Part shown: positions 10,786 through 23,841 of the stretch, piece after piece | Position numbering within the stretch: position 1 is the stretch's first letter | Layout: every line of letters begins with the position of its first letter | DNA from: Gaeumannomyces sp. JS-464 | Taxonomy: Eukaryota; Ascomycota; Sordariomycetes; Magnaporthales; Magnaporthaceae | Assembly (NCBI GenBank): GCA_002197995.1 | Contig: NGZR01000009.1 | Location: 1,054,001 to 1,118,000, forward strand | DNA: 64,000 nt | Reading direction: 5' to 3' | Program-made: the position numbers and the translations under genes | The notes under the pieces: model-generated | The model's database searches: none | The model's input: the letters and a program-made list of their open reading frames with translations, nothing else | What the model was told of the DNA's origin: nothing

Positions 10786-11672
10786 TTATTAAAAAACCCA
10801 ATTATCGACTTTCGGCGATTGGTTTTTTAGGTACTTTTGCTTTTACTAACCTTTTATAAATGCTTTTACCGATATTTCGCTAAAACTTCCTAGTAATTTA
10901 TAAGGTTAGTTTTTTTTCCCACGTGTTTTTTTCGTAGCCGTATTTTTCCCTTTAATTACGTACTTTTTAAACTATTTTAGCTTATAATTTAAAAAAATTT
11001 CGATTTCGTACTTTTATATTAGGTCGATTTTTATTAACTCGTTGCTTTTAAAGCTTGGTAACGCTGGTTCGAATAAGGAAATATAAAAAACCGGGTGGGA
11101 TTTTATAATTAATAGTAATCGAAATTAAATTTACATTCGAAACTTTTTAACATTTTAAAAGGTCTAGTTTTTATAATTTAGCTTATCGCTTAATCGTTTT
11201 ATTTTAATATTGCGTCGAAAAAAATAAACGCTATTTCCTTTTTAAAAATCAGTTTTTCGAATTTTTTATTTGTTTAAATGGTTATACGGTGCCGTAATTT
11301 TTTTTTAGCTTTATTTGGAAATGTTTATCAGTTTAATAACCTTTTTTATTTACATTCCGCTATTAAGGCATATTTTTTACCTTAGGTTTTTTATACGTTA
11401 TAAGCGTAAACCCGTAATTCGTATAAAACGGTGTAATTTTTATACTTTTAAAATTAAACTATTATAAGCGAATTAAGTTATAAAAAGTAATTATACCTAG
11501 TTATTTTATTTACAATTAACGTAATAACGTAAATATTTTATAATTTGGTTTATCCGTTTCGTTTATCCATTTATTTAAAAATGGTAAGCCGTAAATAAAA
11601 AATGCTCGGCTTTAGCAAAACCGTAAGCCTTTTTTAAAACTTGCTCGTAAATAGCTTATTTATCCGTAATTA

Positions 11673-11848
11673 TTAATAAACCTAGCCATTAGGTAGTCGC
11701 TAATAAGGGTTAAAATAATGTTATTTTAAAAAATAAAAAGGAAAAAAAAGGCTATAAAAAAGGTTATAAGGTTCCTATATATATACGAATTGGCTTAAAA
11801 GTAACCCTTAAACTGTTATTTCCGTACTTAAAGCACGGAACTATAACA
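11673..11848 (-). repeat. 3' LTR of Gypsy-2
   Basis: A 176-bp LTR paired with 18,749-18,926. Both contain the CTAGCCATTAGGTAGTCGC-like start, a TATATATAC box and end ATAACA on the plus strand. The pair is flanked by perfect 5-bp target duplications AATTA (11,668-11,672 and 18,927-18,931), so it bounds one 7.25-kb element inserted in R2. Orientation is minus, from the reverse transcriptase inside. Confidence 0.85.
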
Positions 11849-14099
11849 TAGCCGCCTTTTTCGGGCTCGCCTTTTTAATTGTTTCGTTTTTTCCCGTTTT
11901 TCGCGCGCTCCGTTAGCATAAATAGCCTTTTTGTTAAAAAGCCTTGTGCCGTGCTGGGGGGTATTATTAATATGTTCGGCCCCGGGTCGGCCTTTGGGTG
12001 GGTGCTTGGGTTTTCCGTGTTTTAACCCGCGTTTTTTCCTTTTTTATCGGTAGCGACGGTTTGCCTCCTGGTTGCCTTATGGTTTTTAATTGCTTCGCTT
12101 TTTTTTCCCCTTTTTATGCTTGCTTTTGGTTGTTTCGCGTAACTTATTTATCCTTTTTGCGACTTCGCTTTTGCTAAAAAATTTCTCGTTCGTTATCGTT
12201 TCGATTTCAGCTTTTCGTCCTAAACCATTTCCGTTTTTCCTCCGCCTTTTTTTTTGGATGCTGGTTAATAGTTTTCGTTTTTTGCTTATTGCGGTTACGT
12301 CCTCGCTTTATTTCGCTGCTGCCGTCGTTTTGCCCTTTTGTGCGATCCCGTTTTTGGCTTTTGGTTTTTTCCGCAATTATCGCGCTTTATTCTATTACGA
12401 ACGCCAATTCCCACCCGCACGTTATCCACGATATTTGTTACCGCTGCCGCTTTTTTCCGCCTTTTAGCGGTAATAGCGGCGATCCGTTTAAACGCGTGAA
12501 TTTTTCCGCGCCCGTTTGTTATCCGTGTTTAACCTATTATGTTTTTAACATAAGCGTAATAAAAGCCGTCGCGCTATTAACGCGATTAACTTAACGGTAA
12601 CTCGTTAAATAAAAAGTACGCGGCTTTCGTTTACTAAAAATACGAGTGTAACGCGTACTTTCAAAAGTCGAAAGTTATTAAGGTCGTAGCTTGCAAAAAG
12701 TACCGACCCGGATAAGCTTGCGATCGCTGCCGCAAAGGAAAAACAGCGGGTTGCAAACACTTTTAATGCTGCTTACGCCTCGAGCTTTGCCCTTCGCCGT
12801 GCCCGGCGTAACCTTTTTGCTATAACGACTATAATCGACACATTTTTACGCTTAGCGTCCTTTTTAGCAAAAGCTCGCGATTAGTTTTTACTTGCGAGTA
12901 TTTTATTACCCACCAGTATTAATCGCAATTTTTTAACGAAACTAATGCGAGTTTCGACCGTTAGCATATTTAAAATGCCAACCTCGCGAAAAATGCTTTG
13001 GTTTCGGCAATGCGGCTGGTATTCCTTCCCGTTATAGCAACTAAAGCTAATAGTTTATAAATACGCTTATTCGTAACTTTGTTTTTATGCAAATAATTAG
13101 CCCTTTTTCGTATGCTTTTAATAACAGCGTGTTAATCGTTCGTAAAGGTTTTAAATAAAAGCGGAGCGTCGCGTTAAAACGCGCGATAACCGGCTTATTA
13201 ACGTTATCATTTAAGTGGCTGGTAATAACTGTATTTAGTTTAGTAAAAGCTCGGCGCGTCGTCGTTTTGCTTATTATTTTAGCTCGAAGCGTTTGTAAGC
13301 CGTCGCCCTTTTTCGTGCCGCCCGGTACCGTAAAAAGCGTCGTCGTCGCCGGATGTTAATCGCAACGGCGGCAGCTCCTTTTCCCGTCGGTACCGTTTTT
13401 TTTTTAAACTCGAAAAAGAGGAATTTTTAGCGATAAAAACGCATTTTAGTTCCGCTTTTTTTCCGTATTATGCGCGTAGGTTTTTTTTTTTTTAAAATTG
13501 GGTTTAAACATGGTAATAACTTATCGTGCTAGGGCTTCCTTTTATTTTCGTGTTTAACTCGGCGCGTTTTAACTTCGGCATTCGTTTTTTTGTTTTTTTC
13601 GTTAAATTTCCGAAGCCGGCGAGCTTTTTGCTTTTTATCGCATCGTCGTAGTTATAGTTAAATTAGGGGTTATTTTAGCTTCGTGCTTTTATATGGTACG
13701 CGCCGCCGCTTTTCGGCTTTTTTTTATCTTTAGGTAGTTAAGCACTCGTAACGCGCTTTTTTTATTTACATAACGCCGCTGTTTACTTTTTTTTGCTTGC
13801 AATTCGGGACCGTTTTAAATGCGCGCGTTTCTTTTATTGCGTTTCGAAGTTTACCATTGCCGTTGTATTTTCGAAATTTTCTAATAAATTTTAATTCGCT
13901 TTGTTTTATTTTACCCATTTTACTAATACCTGCTTTTTCCCCACCTTTTAGCGTTTTTTACTGCTAATCTTTTCCACGAACCATTTTTTTCCGGGGTTCG
14001 TTATTTTCCGGTAATAGGATTAAAACGAAGCTTAATCGTATATTTGTATTTATTTATAAAAGGAGCGGGTCGTTCGTTATTCGTTCGATTAATTCCATG
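11849..14099 (-). mobile_element. Gypsy-2: long 3' region beyond integrase
   Basis: About 2.2 kb between the integrase relic and the 3' LTR, unusually long for a simple Gypsy element. It is less AT-rich than its surroundings. Minus-strand reading gives a highly charged lysine/arginine-rich sequence around 12,100-12,450; plus-strand reading gives a short cysteine cluster (ACDRCRKGKTAGCKH) at about 12,718-12,762. Neither is in a long clean frame. The plus-strand frames at 12,090-12,467 and 12,289-12,594 are not supported as genes. Confidence 0.45.
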
Positions 14100-15200
14100 T
14101 AAAAAAAGTAAAGTATTTAAACATATTTAACATAATAATAAAAAAAGATAAACCGCGATTACTTTGTATTTATTTGCCACTTAATTTAGCTTTGCTAAAG
14201 CGGTTTATTTTAATATTGCGGAAAATAGCTAAACTTTATCCCCCATTTTGTATTTTTCGGCCGGCGGCGAAATTTGTTCGTTTAAAAACTTTATTATTTT
14301 ACGTAAATGCCGCAGCTATTATATACGAGTTTTAATCCTTCGCGTAAATAGGCTAAAAAGGCGAAAGCGCGCTTTTTTTACTAGCTTTAAACGCGTTATT
14401 TAGTAAAAAGGTATATTAAAATCGAGTTAATATCGAATTAAAAAGTAAACGGTTAAAGCTATATTCGTAATAGTTAAATTTTTTATTGTTAAACGCGAGT
14501 TAGCAAACGTTAAAGTATTATAACCAATCGTTTGCGCGAAAATGATAAAATAACGTAAATAATATTGGACTTTTTTTTACTCGTTTTATACCCCCGTTTA
14601 TTTCGGGGTGGAAAAATAAAAAAGCAATTGTTCGATTCCCATTTAAAGCATAGTTTATTTAAAATTCTCCGACTTAATTTAAACTTTTATCGATATAATA
14701 CTATTTAGGAAACCACGGAATCGCTATTAAGCAAAACGGAATTTTGCTATATATTTTGTTGCTTTTATATTATGCATGGCTTTTAACTGGATATATTTCG
14801 ACAATTTATTAATAATTACTATTAAATATTCCGGTTCCCTTTTAATAGCGGGAAGCTTTATTATAAAATTTATCGAAATGTTTTTTTTAAAATTAGTTTA
14901 AAATTAAAAAGGGGCGTAATAACCCTTGTTTATATTATTATAACGAGCGGGATTTGCGGCATATGCCGCAATTGCGAACAAATCGTGCCATATTTTATAA
15001 CATCCCATTTTAATAGTAATCCCGGCATAAAACGGCAAATGTATTATTTTAACCCGCGTGGTCCACGATCGGAAAAACGTATACTTTTTAAATTAAAATG
15101 GTAATTAATAATTTTTAAATTAAAAGCTATAACCGCTTTTTATATTAAAATGCTTTTTATGCATTAATTTTCGCAATTTGCCATTTGCGTTTTTATATTA
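14100..15200 (-). pseudogene. Gypsy-2 integrase relic
   Basis: On the minus strand near 14,940-14,990 the sequence reads ARFVRNCGICRKSRSL, the CxxC end of the HHCC zinc-binding domain of a retroviral-type integrase. The expected catalytic core lies downstream (lower coordinates) and is heavily degraded. The position, following reverse transcriptase and RNase H on the same strand, matches Ty3/Gypsy order. No intact frame. Confidence 0.5.
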
Positions 15201-17100
15201 GCTTTTAAAAAAAAACTGCGCGCATTTTGCTAAACTATTACAAGCTTATATTCGTATGTTTTATTACGGCGTAACGCTTCGTTTTATTAATTCGCTAAAA
15301 CTTATTCGCGGATAATAGTAATTCCCGTTAAAAAAAGTGTAACGTAAGTATAATTTCGTATTAATAGCTGGGCCGGGTTAAATGCTAAGGTTTTTTTCTA
15401 TATCGGCGTAATTTCGTTATAAATTTAATTTAAAAATAAAGTGGTTATAAATACGGAGTTAATACGGAACTTTGCTAACGTTATGCTTTAACCGGGTTAT
15501 ACTGGTTATAATAACGTTACTTTGCGTATTTTTCCCTTTTCGTTTTCTTTTTTTCGTAATAACGCGTCCGGCAATACTGCGTATTTCCCTAATCGGTATT
15601 ACAAATTATAGTTAAATTTCGCTAATATTTCCGCTTAATGCATTTGTTTTTTAGACATTTTTTAAGGTTTAAAAAAGTATTCCAAACCTTTATAATTTAT
15701 AAGGATTAAAAACGGTTTAAACACGTTTTGTAATTTTGCGTTCCAAATTTTTAAACATTTTATTACCGTTAAAAGTTTTTTATTATAAATGGTATAATTG
15801 CGTTATGCGTTGTTTAGTTTAGCGAAATGGTAAACAATTAATCGTTATAAGCCGTTTTTTCCTTTTTTAAAACAAGCAACCTTTTAAAACCGTTCCGGAA
15901 TAGTTTAACTTTAGCCTCGTATTTTATTTTAAGTTTTATTATATTAATACGAATGCTTAAATAAACGCTAGCTTTAGCCGTTTAAATATTATATTAATTT
16001 TAAAATCCTATTAGTACGGAATCCCTTTTTTGGTTAAAGCTAACAATAGCGCAGCTAATTTTAAATATTTATCGATAAAATTTTAATAAAAATTAGCAAA
16101 GCTAAAAAAGCCGCGAAATCCTTTAAATTTTTTTAACGCTTCCTAATCGCGAATCGCGCGCATTTTTTTTAAATCGGCTTGGATTCCCTTTTTTGCTTTA
16201 ATTATAAACCTTAAATATTTAACTTTTTGCATTACGAAATCGCTTTTTTCTAAGTTTAAATTTAGCCCGGCGTTTTTTAGCCGACGGAAAACTTTTTTCA
16301 CTTTTTTTATATAATTTTTGCAAAATCCCAAGGAAAAAATAAACACGTCGTCCAAATATGCTAATACGAAATCGTCGAAAATATCGCTTAAAACACCGTT
16401 AATATAACGTTAAAACGTTATTAAAACTTTTGCAAAGCCGAATAGGCATATTAGCTATTCGAATAATTCGAATCGTGTTCGAAACGCTATTAAATGTTTT
16501 TCGCTTTTACTACCCGGATTTTGTAAAAAGCGGCTTTAACGTCCACTTTCGTAAACCATTTCGCTTTTAATAAAAACGGAGTATTTTTTTTACCAACGGC
16601 AAAAAGTAGCGATTTTAAAGCGTAATTGCGTTAAATGCACGGTAATCCACGTATAAACGCTAACTTTTTAACTATTTGCGTACTATTAAAACGAACGCGG
16701 TTACCGGGGATAAGTTAGCGCGGATTTAACTTTTATCCATTAAATCGGTAATTTATTTGCGCAGTTTTTAAAAGTTATTTTTTCGGCATATTATATAAAC
16801 GTTTTTAAAAGGGGTTTAAAATAAAGCCGTCGTTGTTTTTCTTTAGCTTAATATAGTGGTTTAAATTCCCCCGGTATAAAAGCAACCTTAATGCTTTCGT
16901 TTTATCGAAAAGGTCGGCGAATTCCGCTAATTTTTTAAAACAGCTTAGGTTTTAACCGGTTAAACGGTAATATTTTGGCGGTAAATTGTAATATTTGTAT
17001 TATTTTTTTTAAAAAAGGTGGATATAAACTCGTAACCTTGTTAAAAGTTTCGTTGCTATTTTCGGCAAACTGCGGCGAAAATACTGCTAATAATTACCGG
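15200..17100 (-). pseudogene. Gypsy-2 reverse transcriptase/RNase H relic
   Basis: A 70-codon minus-strand frame at 16,143-16,355 carries the active-site region MDDVFIFS followed by VFRRLKNAGLNLNLEKS and VKYLRFIIKAKKGI. These correspond to the YxDD motif, the AGL.L...KC helix and the LGFIIS..GI motif of Ty3/Gypsy reverse transcriptases. Upstream parts of the palm can be followed to about 17,000. RNase H would lie at about 15,200-15,900 and is too degraded to define. Stops from RIP are frequent outside the short frame. Confidence 0.7.
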
Positions 17101-18748
17101 GAGTTTTTCCGGGGTTAGTTAGGCTTTCGCTTTTTTAACTACAAACTGGCTTATTGCTTTTATTCGTAAACAGCTTAAAGCCGCGTTAAAAGTAACTTAT
17201 TTATGCTTTATTTACGGAAGTTTTAAAATAGCGTTTCGTAATATATTTAAAATAATGTAAAATAAAATAGGCTTTACTTAGCCATCCATATCCATTTTAC
17301 ATTTAGCAAAATACTTAATAGCTAGCGGGGCCCTACCTAAAACCGTTCCCAGCTATCGTGGTTTGTAAAATCGTATTTTTTTAACTTAAAGTTTTATCGC
17401 AAATCTTTCGCTTATTACCGCGTAACATTCGCATTTTAAATCCATTTATATATTAACAAATTAGGAAAAATTAAACAATATCGGGATTAAAAACGGGGGG
17501 CCGTTTATATTTCGTTCGATTTTTTTTAATTCGTTTTTCCATTTTCTTTAAATGGCTTATTAGTTGCAGTTTGTATTCGTTGCCGCAATTTCCTATTTTA
17601 ACTAAGTTTTTTATTAAAAGCTACTTTTTTCCCCTTTCGGTACCGGTGTTTTAAGTCGGGGCTAACCTAACTTCCTTCGGCCGTGCCGCGCTTCGGTACT
17701 AATAAGCTCGTCGCTCGTGTTTTTTATTTCCACAGTTTAAATACGCCCTGGATTCCCGTCGCCGTTGGAATTCTTCCTAGGATACCTAAAAAGCGCGTAG
17801 CTTGCGTGGCGGTTATACGTTAATGTAAGCCGCGTTAACGCTTATTATCGAAGTGTTTTTCGTATTTCTTCCGGTATAAGCAAAAACGAGGGTTATTAAT
17901 TTTTTTACCAAATTTTATTATTTAAATCGATCGCTTTTAATGCTTATATAATGCGTTTATATATCGCTACCATTTTTTAATAAAAGGTGGTATCGTATAA
18001 ACCCGTTACCGCCGTTAAACAAATGCGGTTAAAAATGCGAAAGCGAAAGTAATTAATTTTAATTTCGTCCGCCTATTTTAATCCGCTAGCGGATATTAGC
18101 AGCATTTCGAATTTGGTATGAAAATAAATAAACGTTTAGCCCGGCTTTATCCGGCAAGCTTTTAGCTTCGCTAAAGCCTGGGCTTTTTTGTAAAGGTCGT
18201 TAAAAATAATACCGAAATGGAAAATAAAATCGGCTGGGTTATACGTGCTATTTAATCCTCCGATTTCGTAGTAAAAGCGTACCATATTTTAAATATTTAA
18301 AGCTAAATATGCTTAAATATACTCGAACTTGTCGCAATCGTTCCCGATAAATTCCGCGTTTCGGTTAAACTTATATTTAACCGCGTTTTTTCAAATGTCG
18401 AAACCGCCCCTATCGCCGGCGTATAAAGTCGGGTTTTTAAAAGGCAGCCGTTTTAATGCGAGGAGTGTTGCGTGTATAGCTAAAAATTAATCCTTTTATT
18501 TCGTTATTACCCGCGTAATATCGTTACAGTAGTCGACGAAAAGCTTATTAGCGTCGTTTTAAAACTTTTGTTAGTTAAGTTTAGCCGCGGCTAGTCGTGC
18601 TTGGAGGTTCGCAATAGCAGCGAGTAGCGAGCTTTATAAAAAGGGTGTCGGGGCATTAAAGGTAAAAGTTAAGCCTTCGTCGTTGTTCGTAATGTTTAGT
18701 GTTATTATTATTATAATCCTTTTTGGTAAGAAAAGATCTTTTAAAAAT
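17100..18748 (-). mobile_element. Gypsy-2 gag/protease region and leader
   Basis: About 1.65 kb between the 5' LTR and the reverse transcriptase on the minus strand, where gag and protease belong. I could not read a zinc knuckle or a protease motif here. No primer-binding site next to the LTR (18,730-18,748) could be matched to a tRNA end. Confidence 0.4.
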
Positions 18749-18926
18749 GTAATAAATTTGGCCATTAGGTGGTCGCTAATAGGGGTTAAAATGATGTTAT
18801 TTTAAAAGATAAAAAGGAAAAAAGAAAAGGCTATGGGAAAGGTTGTGTGGTTTTATATATACACGAGTTGGTTTAGGAGTAACGCTTAAGCTGTTATTTC
18901 CCTGCCTAAAGCACGGAATTATAACA
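18749..18926 (-). repeat. 5' LTR of Gypsy-2
   Basis: A 178-bp LTR, plus-strand TGTAATAAAT to AATTATAACA, paired with 11,673-11,848. It is followed by AATTA (18,927-18,931), the second copy of the target duplication. This copy is clearly less mutated than the 3' LTR. Confidence 0.85.
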
Positions 18927-18931
18927 AATTA

Positions 18932-19400
18932 AACGGTTCGGCGTGCCGTATTTCGCTATTACGTGTTTAATAAAAACGTACGTTAACTTGGTAGCGTTAT
19001 TGCTTTTTTTATACGGTAAAAACAAGTTATATTTGGTAAACCTATCTATTATTACTAATACGCTGTCGTATTTCACTTTAATTATCGGTTTTTTAAATTA
19101 AAAAAGTTTAATAACGCAATTATAATAACTTTTGCTATATTCCGTCCGGTATTAGCAAAGGTTGTAATAACTTATATAGTTTATGCTTATTAGCTTTGTT
19201 TTCGGCATAACTTTCGCAATTTTTTATTACGTTTTATACTTTGGCTCGAATTTTTGCGAACTTGTAATATTATTGCAATTGTTTTCACGTTTTTTTACGC
19301 TTTAATAACCGTATGCCAATTGGTTATAAATTTGTTAAATTTTTTAAGGTTTAAACTTTTCCCTATTAAACCGTTTTAGCGAGTATTTTTTATATTAAGA
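18932..19400 (-). pseudogene. R2 integrase relic, interrupted by Gypsy-2
   Basis: Minus-strand reading gives KANKHKLYKLLQPL, then a stretch matching the LP.SDxxDSILVIVDRFTK region of Ty3/Gypsy integrase cores, and NVRFY..RNSEIRHAE where families have a (I)xxKHGxP motif. The core is cut at the AATTA where Gypsy-2 inserted; the remainder should resume at 11,667 going left. Confidence 0.55.
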
Positions 19401-20760
19401 TTAAAAATCCGTTTAATTTTTTCGTTAGGATTACCCGTATTTTTTTAAGTATCGCAACCTAATAATCCGGTCGTTTGCTTAAAGCGTTTACCCGACCGTT
19501 TTCCTACCTTTTTCGGTATTTAATTCGAATGTCGTAGTTTTGCAAAAACTCGTTCCAACGGATTTATCGCTTATTTAAGTTTTTACTAATAAGAAAATGT
19601 ATTAAGTTTTTATAATCCGTGTATACCACGACTTAATACTTCGCTTTATAAAAGTATGGCCGCCACTTTTTAAATGCTCGAATTATTACTAAAAGTTTTT
19701 TATCGTGGATTTGGTAATTTAATTTAAGTTCGTTTAATTTTTGCGAAAAGAACGTATAAAAATGCAACCGTTTTTAATTATTTCGCTATCTAAATTAACC
19801 GCCGATCGCGTAATCCGACGCGTTGGTTTTAACTTTAAAAGGTTTTTTAAATTTAAAAATGCTAACATTAATTCTTTTAACATAGCGTTTCGTAATTGCT
19901 TAAAAGCATTTTATTTTTATCTTTTTTAATAAAACTGGTAGTTATTTTTGGTAAAATTCGTAAATGGTATAGCGATTTTGCTATAATTACGGATAAACCG
20001 TTTGTAAAAGTTTAAAAACCTTAAAAACCCTTGTACTTTCGTAACGTTTTTAAGTATAAGCCATTTTTTAACTTTTTCGATTTTTTTTGGGATTTATATA
20101 AACCTATTTAAATGTAATTATAAATTTTAAAAAAGCGACTTTTTGCGAATGCTATTCGCTTTTTTTTGGTTTAACGAGGAGTTTTACGTTAAATAGCTTT
20201 AAAAGCACTTTATATACGTACTACTTATGCTTTTCCATCGTTTTCGAAAAAACCAAAATATCGTCCAAGTACGTGAGGATAAAAACGTTAAAGTACTCGC
20301 GTAATACATAGTTAATTATTTTTTAAAACGTGGCTAATACATTGGTTAGCCCGAAGGTTATTACTAAAAACTCGTAGCACTTAAGCCTTATTTTAAAAGC
20401 CGTAAACCATTTTTAACCCTTTTTAATCCTTACTAAGCTGTAAGCTTTTCGTAGGTTTTCCTCCAGTTGTTTTTTTAGCACCTCCTATTACCGAGGGTTA
20501 AACTAGTACAGCTTTTGGTATTTAAATTGCGTTCCTGGTTTAAATTTAATCTTAAAATCGAACGGTTTATATTTAGGAAGTATTGTTTTTAGGTTTTTCC
20601 GAAACAACTTTTCGTATTTGTAGTATTCCTTCGGAACATTCGCAAGCCGTTTTTTAACGTTAGTTTGGTTGCTTTAACCGCTTTCCATTTTGGATAATCG
20701 TATATTCGTTAATACTAAATGCAAAAGTGGATTACTAAGTTTTATTACCGTTATAACCTT
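19400..20760 (-). pseudogene. R2 reverse transcriptase/RNase H relic
   Basis: On the minus strand, TYLDDILVFSKTMEKH encodes the active-site motif; YLDD itself is at 20,261-20,272. The sequence further right (20,480-20,700) reads as the N-terminal palm region. R3 carries the same N-terminal region at 61,250-61,420 before it is cut. Stop codons interrupt all long frames. Confidence 0.7.
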
Positions 20761-23395
20761 TGTTTATTGCTTTTTATCCTTACGTTTTAAAGTTTGTAAT
20801 TAATAAACCGTTTTAATTATTTGTAGCTTTTCCTACTAAATTTAACCGTTAGCTTAATTTATTTTCAGGTTATTTTTCTTAAGTTAAGGGATTTCGAAAA
20901 TTACGTTTGCTTTTTTTATATCCAGCTTATCCAATATAATGGTAACGTTTTCCTCATTCCGGGTGCGTAATATTACTAGTTATATTTTTCAGTTAATTTA
21001 TCTTTTATTATAAGCGATAAGTATTTTTTCGACCGTTTTTAATCGGTACGGTTAATATTTTCGCTTTATAGGGATTTTATACCGTTTAACCGCTTATAGC
21101 GATACGTAATCGCTTTATATTTCGCAATCGACTATTATTTTAACCTTTTTCCTTTAATATTCCATTTAAAATGTTAATAGGTCGTACGGTTAACTCGATT
21201 TTACTATTGCGAAAGTTTTTATCGGTTTTTCTTTTTTTCATTTCGTGCTTTTTACTTGGGTGGTTTTTTTTAATTTTTTAGTAAAAAAAACGAATACCGT
21301 ACGTTTGTTTTTTTATCCGGGTTAAACGGGATATACGCTCGCGCGATTTTTTAATACCAGGCTTTCGCTTTTTATACCATGTATTTTTTGCATTTCGCAA
21401 TTTCGCACTTTCCTTAATCGAGCGTTTTAATAACATATAGCATTAAGTACCGCTTGTTGGGTTTAAAAACTGCAATAAATTTACCGATCCGGGCTAATTC
21501 CTACCGTGGCAATTAAAAATGCTAAACGGGGTTTAACTTTAAGCTTATTTCCCATTTTTCGTGGGAAAAAATCGTATTTAAGTTTAAATTATAAGTGGAA
21601 TTTGCACTTTTCGTAAATGCATTTTGTTTAAAAATGGTGCAAATGTTTAAAGTATTTTAAATTAATGCTAAGGTGGTTTCGGGGTTTAACGCAGCTTTTT
21701 TTGGCTTGCTTACGTCGTTAAACCGGTATTTCGCATATTTAACTTCTTATTAATCGTTAAATTACGATAAAAGATAGCCGTTATCTTTTTCCGCCGGGTG
21801 GTGTGGCATAACGGGCTATTTAGGCATTTTAAAACTTTAACTTTTTAAAACATTTAAAACGTTAAAAGGCGTAAAAGCGCGTTAATCCTTTTAATTTGCT
21901 AGGCTTTACAAATTATAAGTATAAAAGTTACGCCGTTTAAACCTTTTGCTCGTTTTTAAAACTCGGTTATTTCGAGGTTTTATCCGTTTTAATTTATTTT
22001 AACGTCGGTGTCGAAATCCTTCGATTTTTAAAAAAGGTGGTTTAGCTTAAAAGCTTTTTTCGGGCTTTTCCTTCCTTTAAACCATTTGCTAAAATTGCTT
22101 TCTTTTAAATCCTATAAAAACGCGCGTCGTTTTTTCCTTTTAAACCCGTAATCCCGAAAGCGACGCGCTATTTTCCCTTGCTATCGTATTTAAGCTTTAT
22201 AACTTTAAGCATATAAATGCTTCGAGGTTTTTAAAAATATTATTTAGTAACCTTTTTATCGAACTGGTATATAGCATAGTTTGTTATAATAGCACGTTTA
22301 GTTAAATACCGCTTCGGGGTATAATTTTTTTTATATCGGGCTTTTTTATATTCGTTAAAAGTTGGTTACTTAGCGTTATTATTTTTTAAAGGCAGTTTGC
22401 TTTAATATAGCCGGTTTAACCGCATTTAAAGCATTTTATCTTTCGAAGTTACTTTGCTTTTTTTTACAACTTTATTGCTAGTAAATAACTCCCGCACTAA
22501 AGTTTATAAAGTTTAAATGCGTTTCGAAAATCGTAATAAGTTGCTATTTAACTTTTTTTTGGTTAGCTTTATTATTTTACGCCGCATTTTTAAAACCATA
22601 TCCTTTTTTTTATTACCGTTCGTATAATTTATCGCTAATGCGAACCGCGTTTTTAACGTAATCCGTAAAAAATTCGGGGCGATTTTACTTTGCGAATTTA
22701 TCTTTTACGTTTTCGCGCAATCCGTTGTAAAAATGCAGTATTAGCGTAGCGTTATTTTAGTTAAATTTAATGCTAACCCGTTAAAAGTTTGCGGCGTACT
22801 TAGTTGCAAACTTTCGCTATTTAAAAGCTAGCAAGTTTTTTTCGGCAACTCGGGTTTTATCGATTATTCCGAACACTTTTTTAACCTTTTTTTTAAAAGT
22901 TATAAAAGTTAGCGAAAATAATTTTGGTAATTTCCTAGCTATTTTTATATTTTTTAAAGTAATCGTTTTAGGTTAGTTAAACCCATTTTTCTACTTTACC
23001 GTTTGTTTGGTAATAGTGTAAACGACCTTTTATTTTTCGCTTACGAATTGCCGTTTGTAAAACTTAAAATGGCTTTTGCAATTGGTAAAAACGTTTTAAA
23101 TTTGCCGTTTTTTTTTGTAAAAAACCAAAAAACGGGAATTTATACGTTCGGATTACAATAAGTGTTTTAAAAAGATATTAATTTCCTGGTAAATTGTTTT
23201 ACTTCGCTTAGCTTTTAGCGATTTCGTTTGTTATAAGTTTAAAAAGGCTAACCGTGTTAGCGGTTTTGTTAAGGTCGTATTTAATACCGTTAAAAGTAAA
23301 AACCGTAGTTTTTTCCTTTTTAAGCTTTTTACTACTTTTATTATAACTGCATTATTTTTTCCTTTTAATAAGGTATTAAATAAAATTAGCTAAAA
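20760..23395 (-). mobile_element. R2 gag and protease region
   Basis: It aligns with R1 (1,301-3,779) and, in opposite orientation, with R3 (56,674-61,000). The zinc-knuckle segment is at about 22,396-22,440 on the minus strand and reads CKCG-stop-TGYIKANC, with the knuckle His changed to Tyr and a Gln codon to stop, both C-to-T changes. Sequence next to the LTR (AAAATTAGCTAAAA) is shared by R1 and R3. No intact frame. Confidence 0.68.
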
Positions 23396-23836
23396 TGTTA
23401 CAATTAAAGGTTTGGTTTTAAAGTAAAGCATTTCGAGGGTGGAAAAAACAGTTTCGCTAGTACTAGTAATAAAAAAACACGTAACTTAAAAGGATAATTT
23501 AATTGCTTGCTTTAAAAATGTTTAAAAGTTTAATTTAAGTTAATTAATACTAAAGTTTTAATTAAAATTACCCGAAATAGTAAAAAATCCATCTTTTATA
23601 TACATTGCTTTTTTTAATAGTTTTTTAAAATTTATTGCTTTGCTTTTAAATTTACAAATCCTTTTTAAATTTATCGTTTTATTTACAAATTTATAAATCT
23701 TTTTAAATTTATCGCTTTATTTCAAATTTATAAATCCTTTTAATTACGTGGTTTTTACGTAACTTAATGCGGGCAAAACAACCGTTTAAAACCTTTCCCG
23801 TTTTATTATTTCGGGGTTTGCATGCTAGTCGTAACA
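23396..23836 (-). repeat. 5' LTR of Gypsy family A copy R2
   Basis: A 441-bp LTR from TGTTACAATT to GTCGTAACA on the plus strand, paired with 7,562-7,966. It is followed by CTGCA (23,837-23,841), the partner of TTACA at 7,557-7,561; both derive from one sequence by C-to-T and G-to-A changes. The Fot C reading resumes immediately after it. Confidence 0.8.
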
Positions 23837-23841
23837 CTGCA

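Larger units (their letters stand above)
9863..11672 (-). mobile_element. R2: region between integrase and 3' LTR
   Basis: The internal 3' part of R2 between the Gypsy-2 insertion (TSD AATTA at 11,668-11,672) and Fot A. The sequence close to the LTR matches R5 near 34,500-34,600. No domain could be read with confidence. The plus strand carries two tRNA-like stretches (about 10,511-10,583 and 10,713-10,785), listed separately. A plus-strand frame near 10,290-10,380 reads KRVKREEADREAY but has no further support. Confidence 0.5.

Noticed and set aside
12090..12594. Plus-strand frames of 125 and 101 codons in Gypsy-2
   Set aside because: They are Phe/Leu-rich antisense frames; the sense strand is Lys/Arg-rich. 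They may reflect an unknown segment but are not supported as genes.
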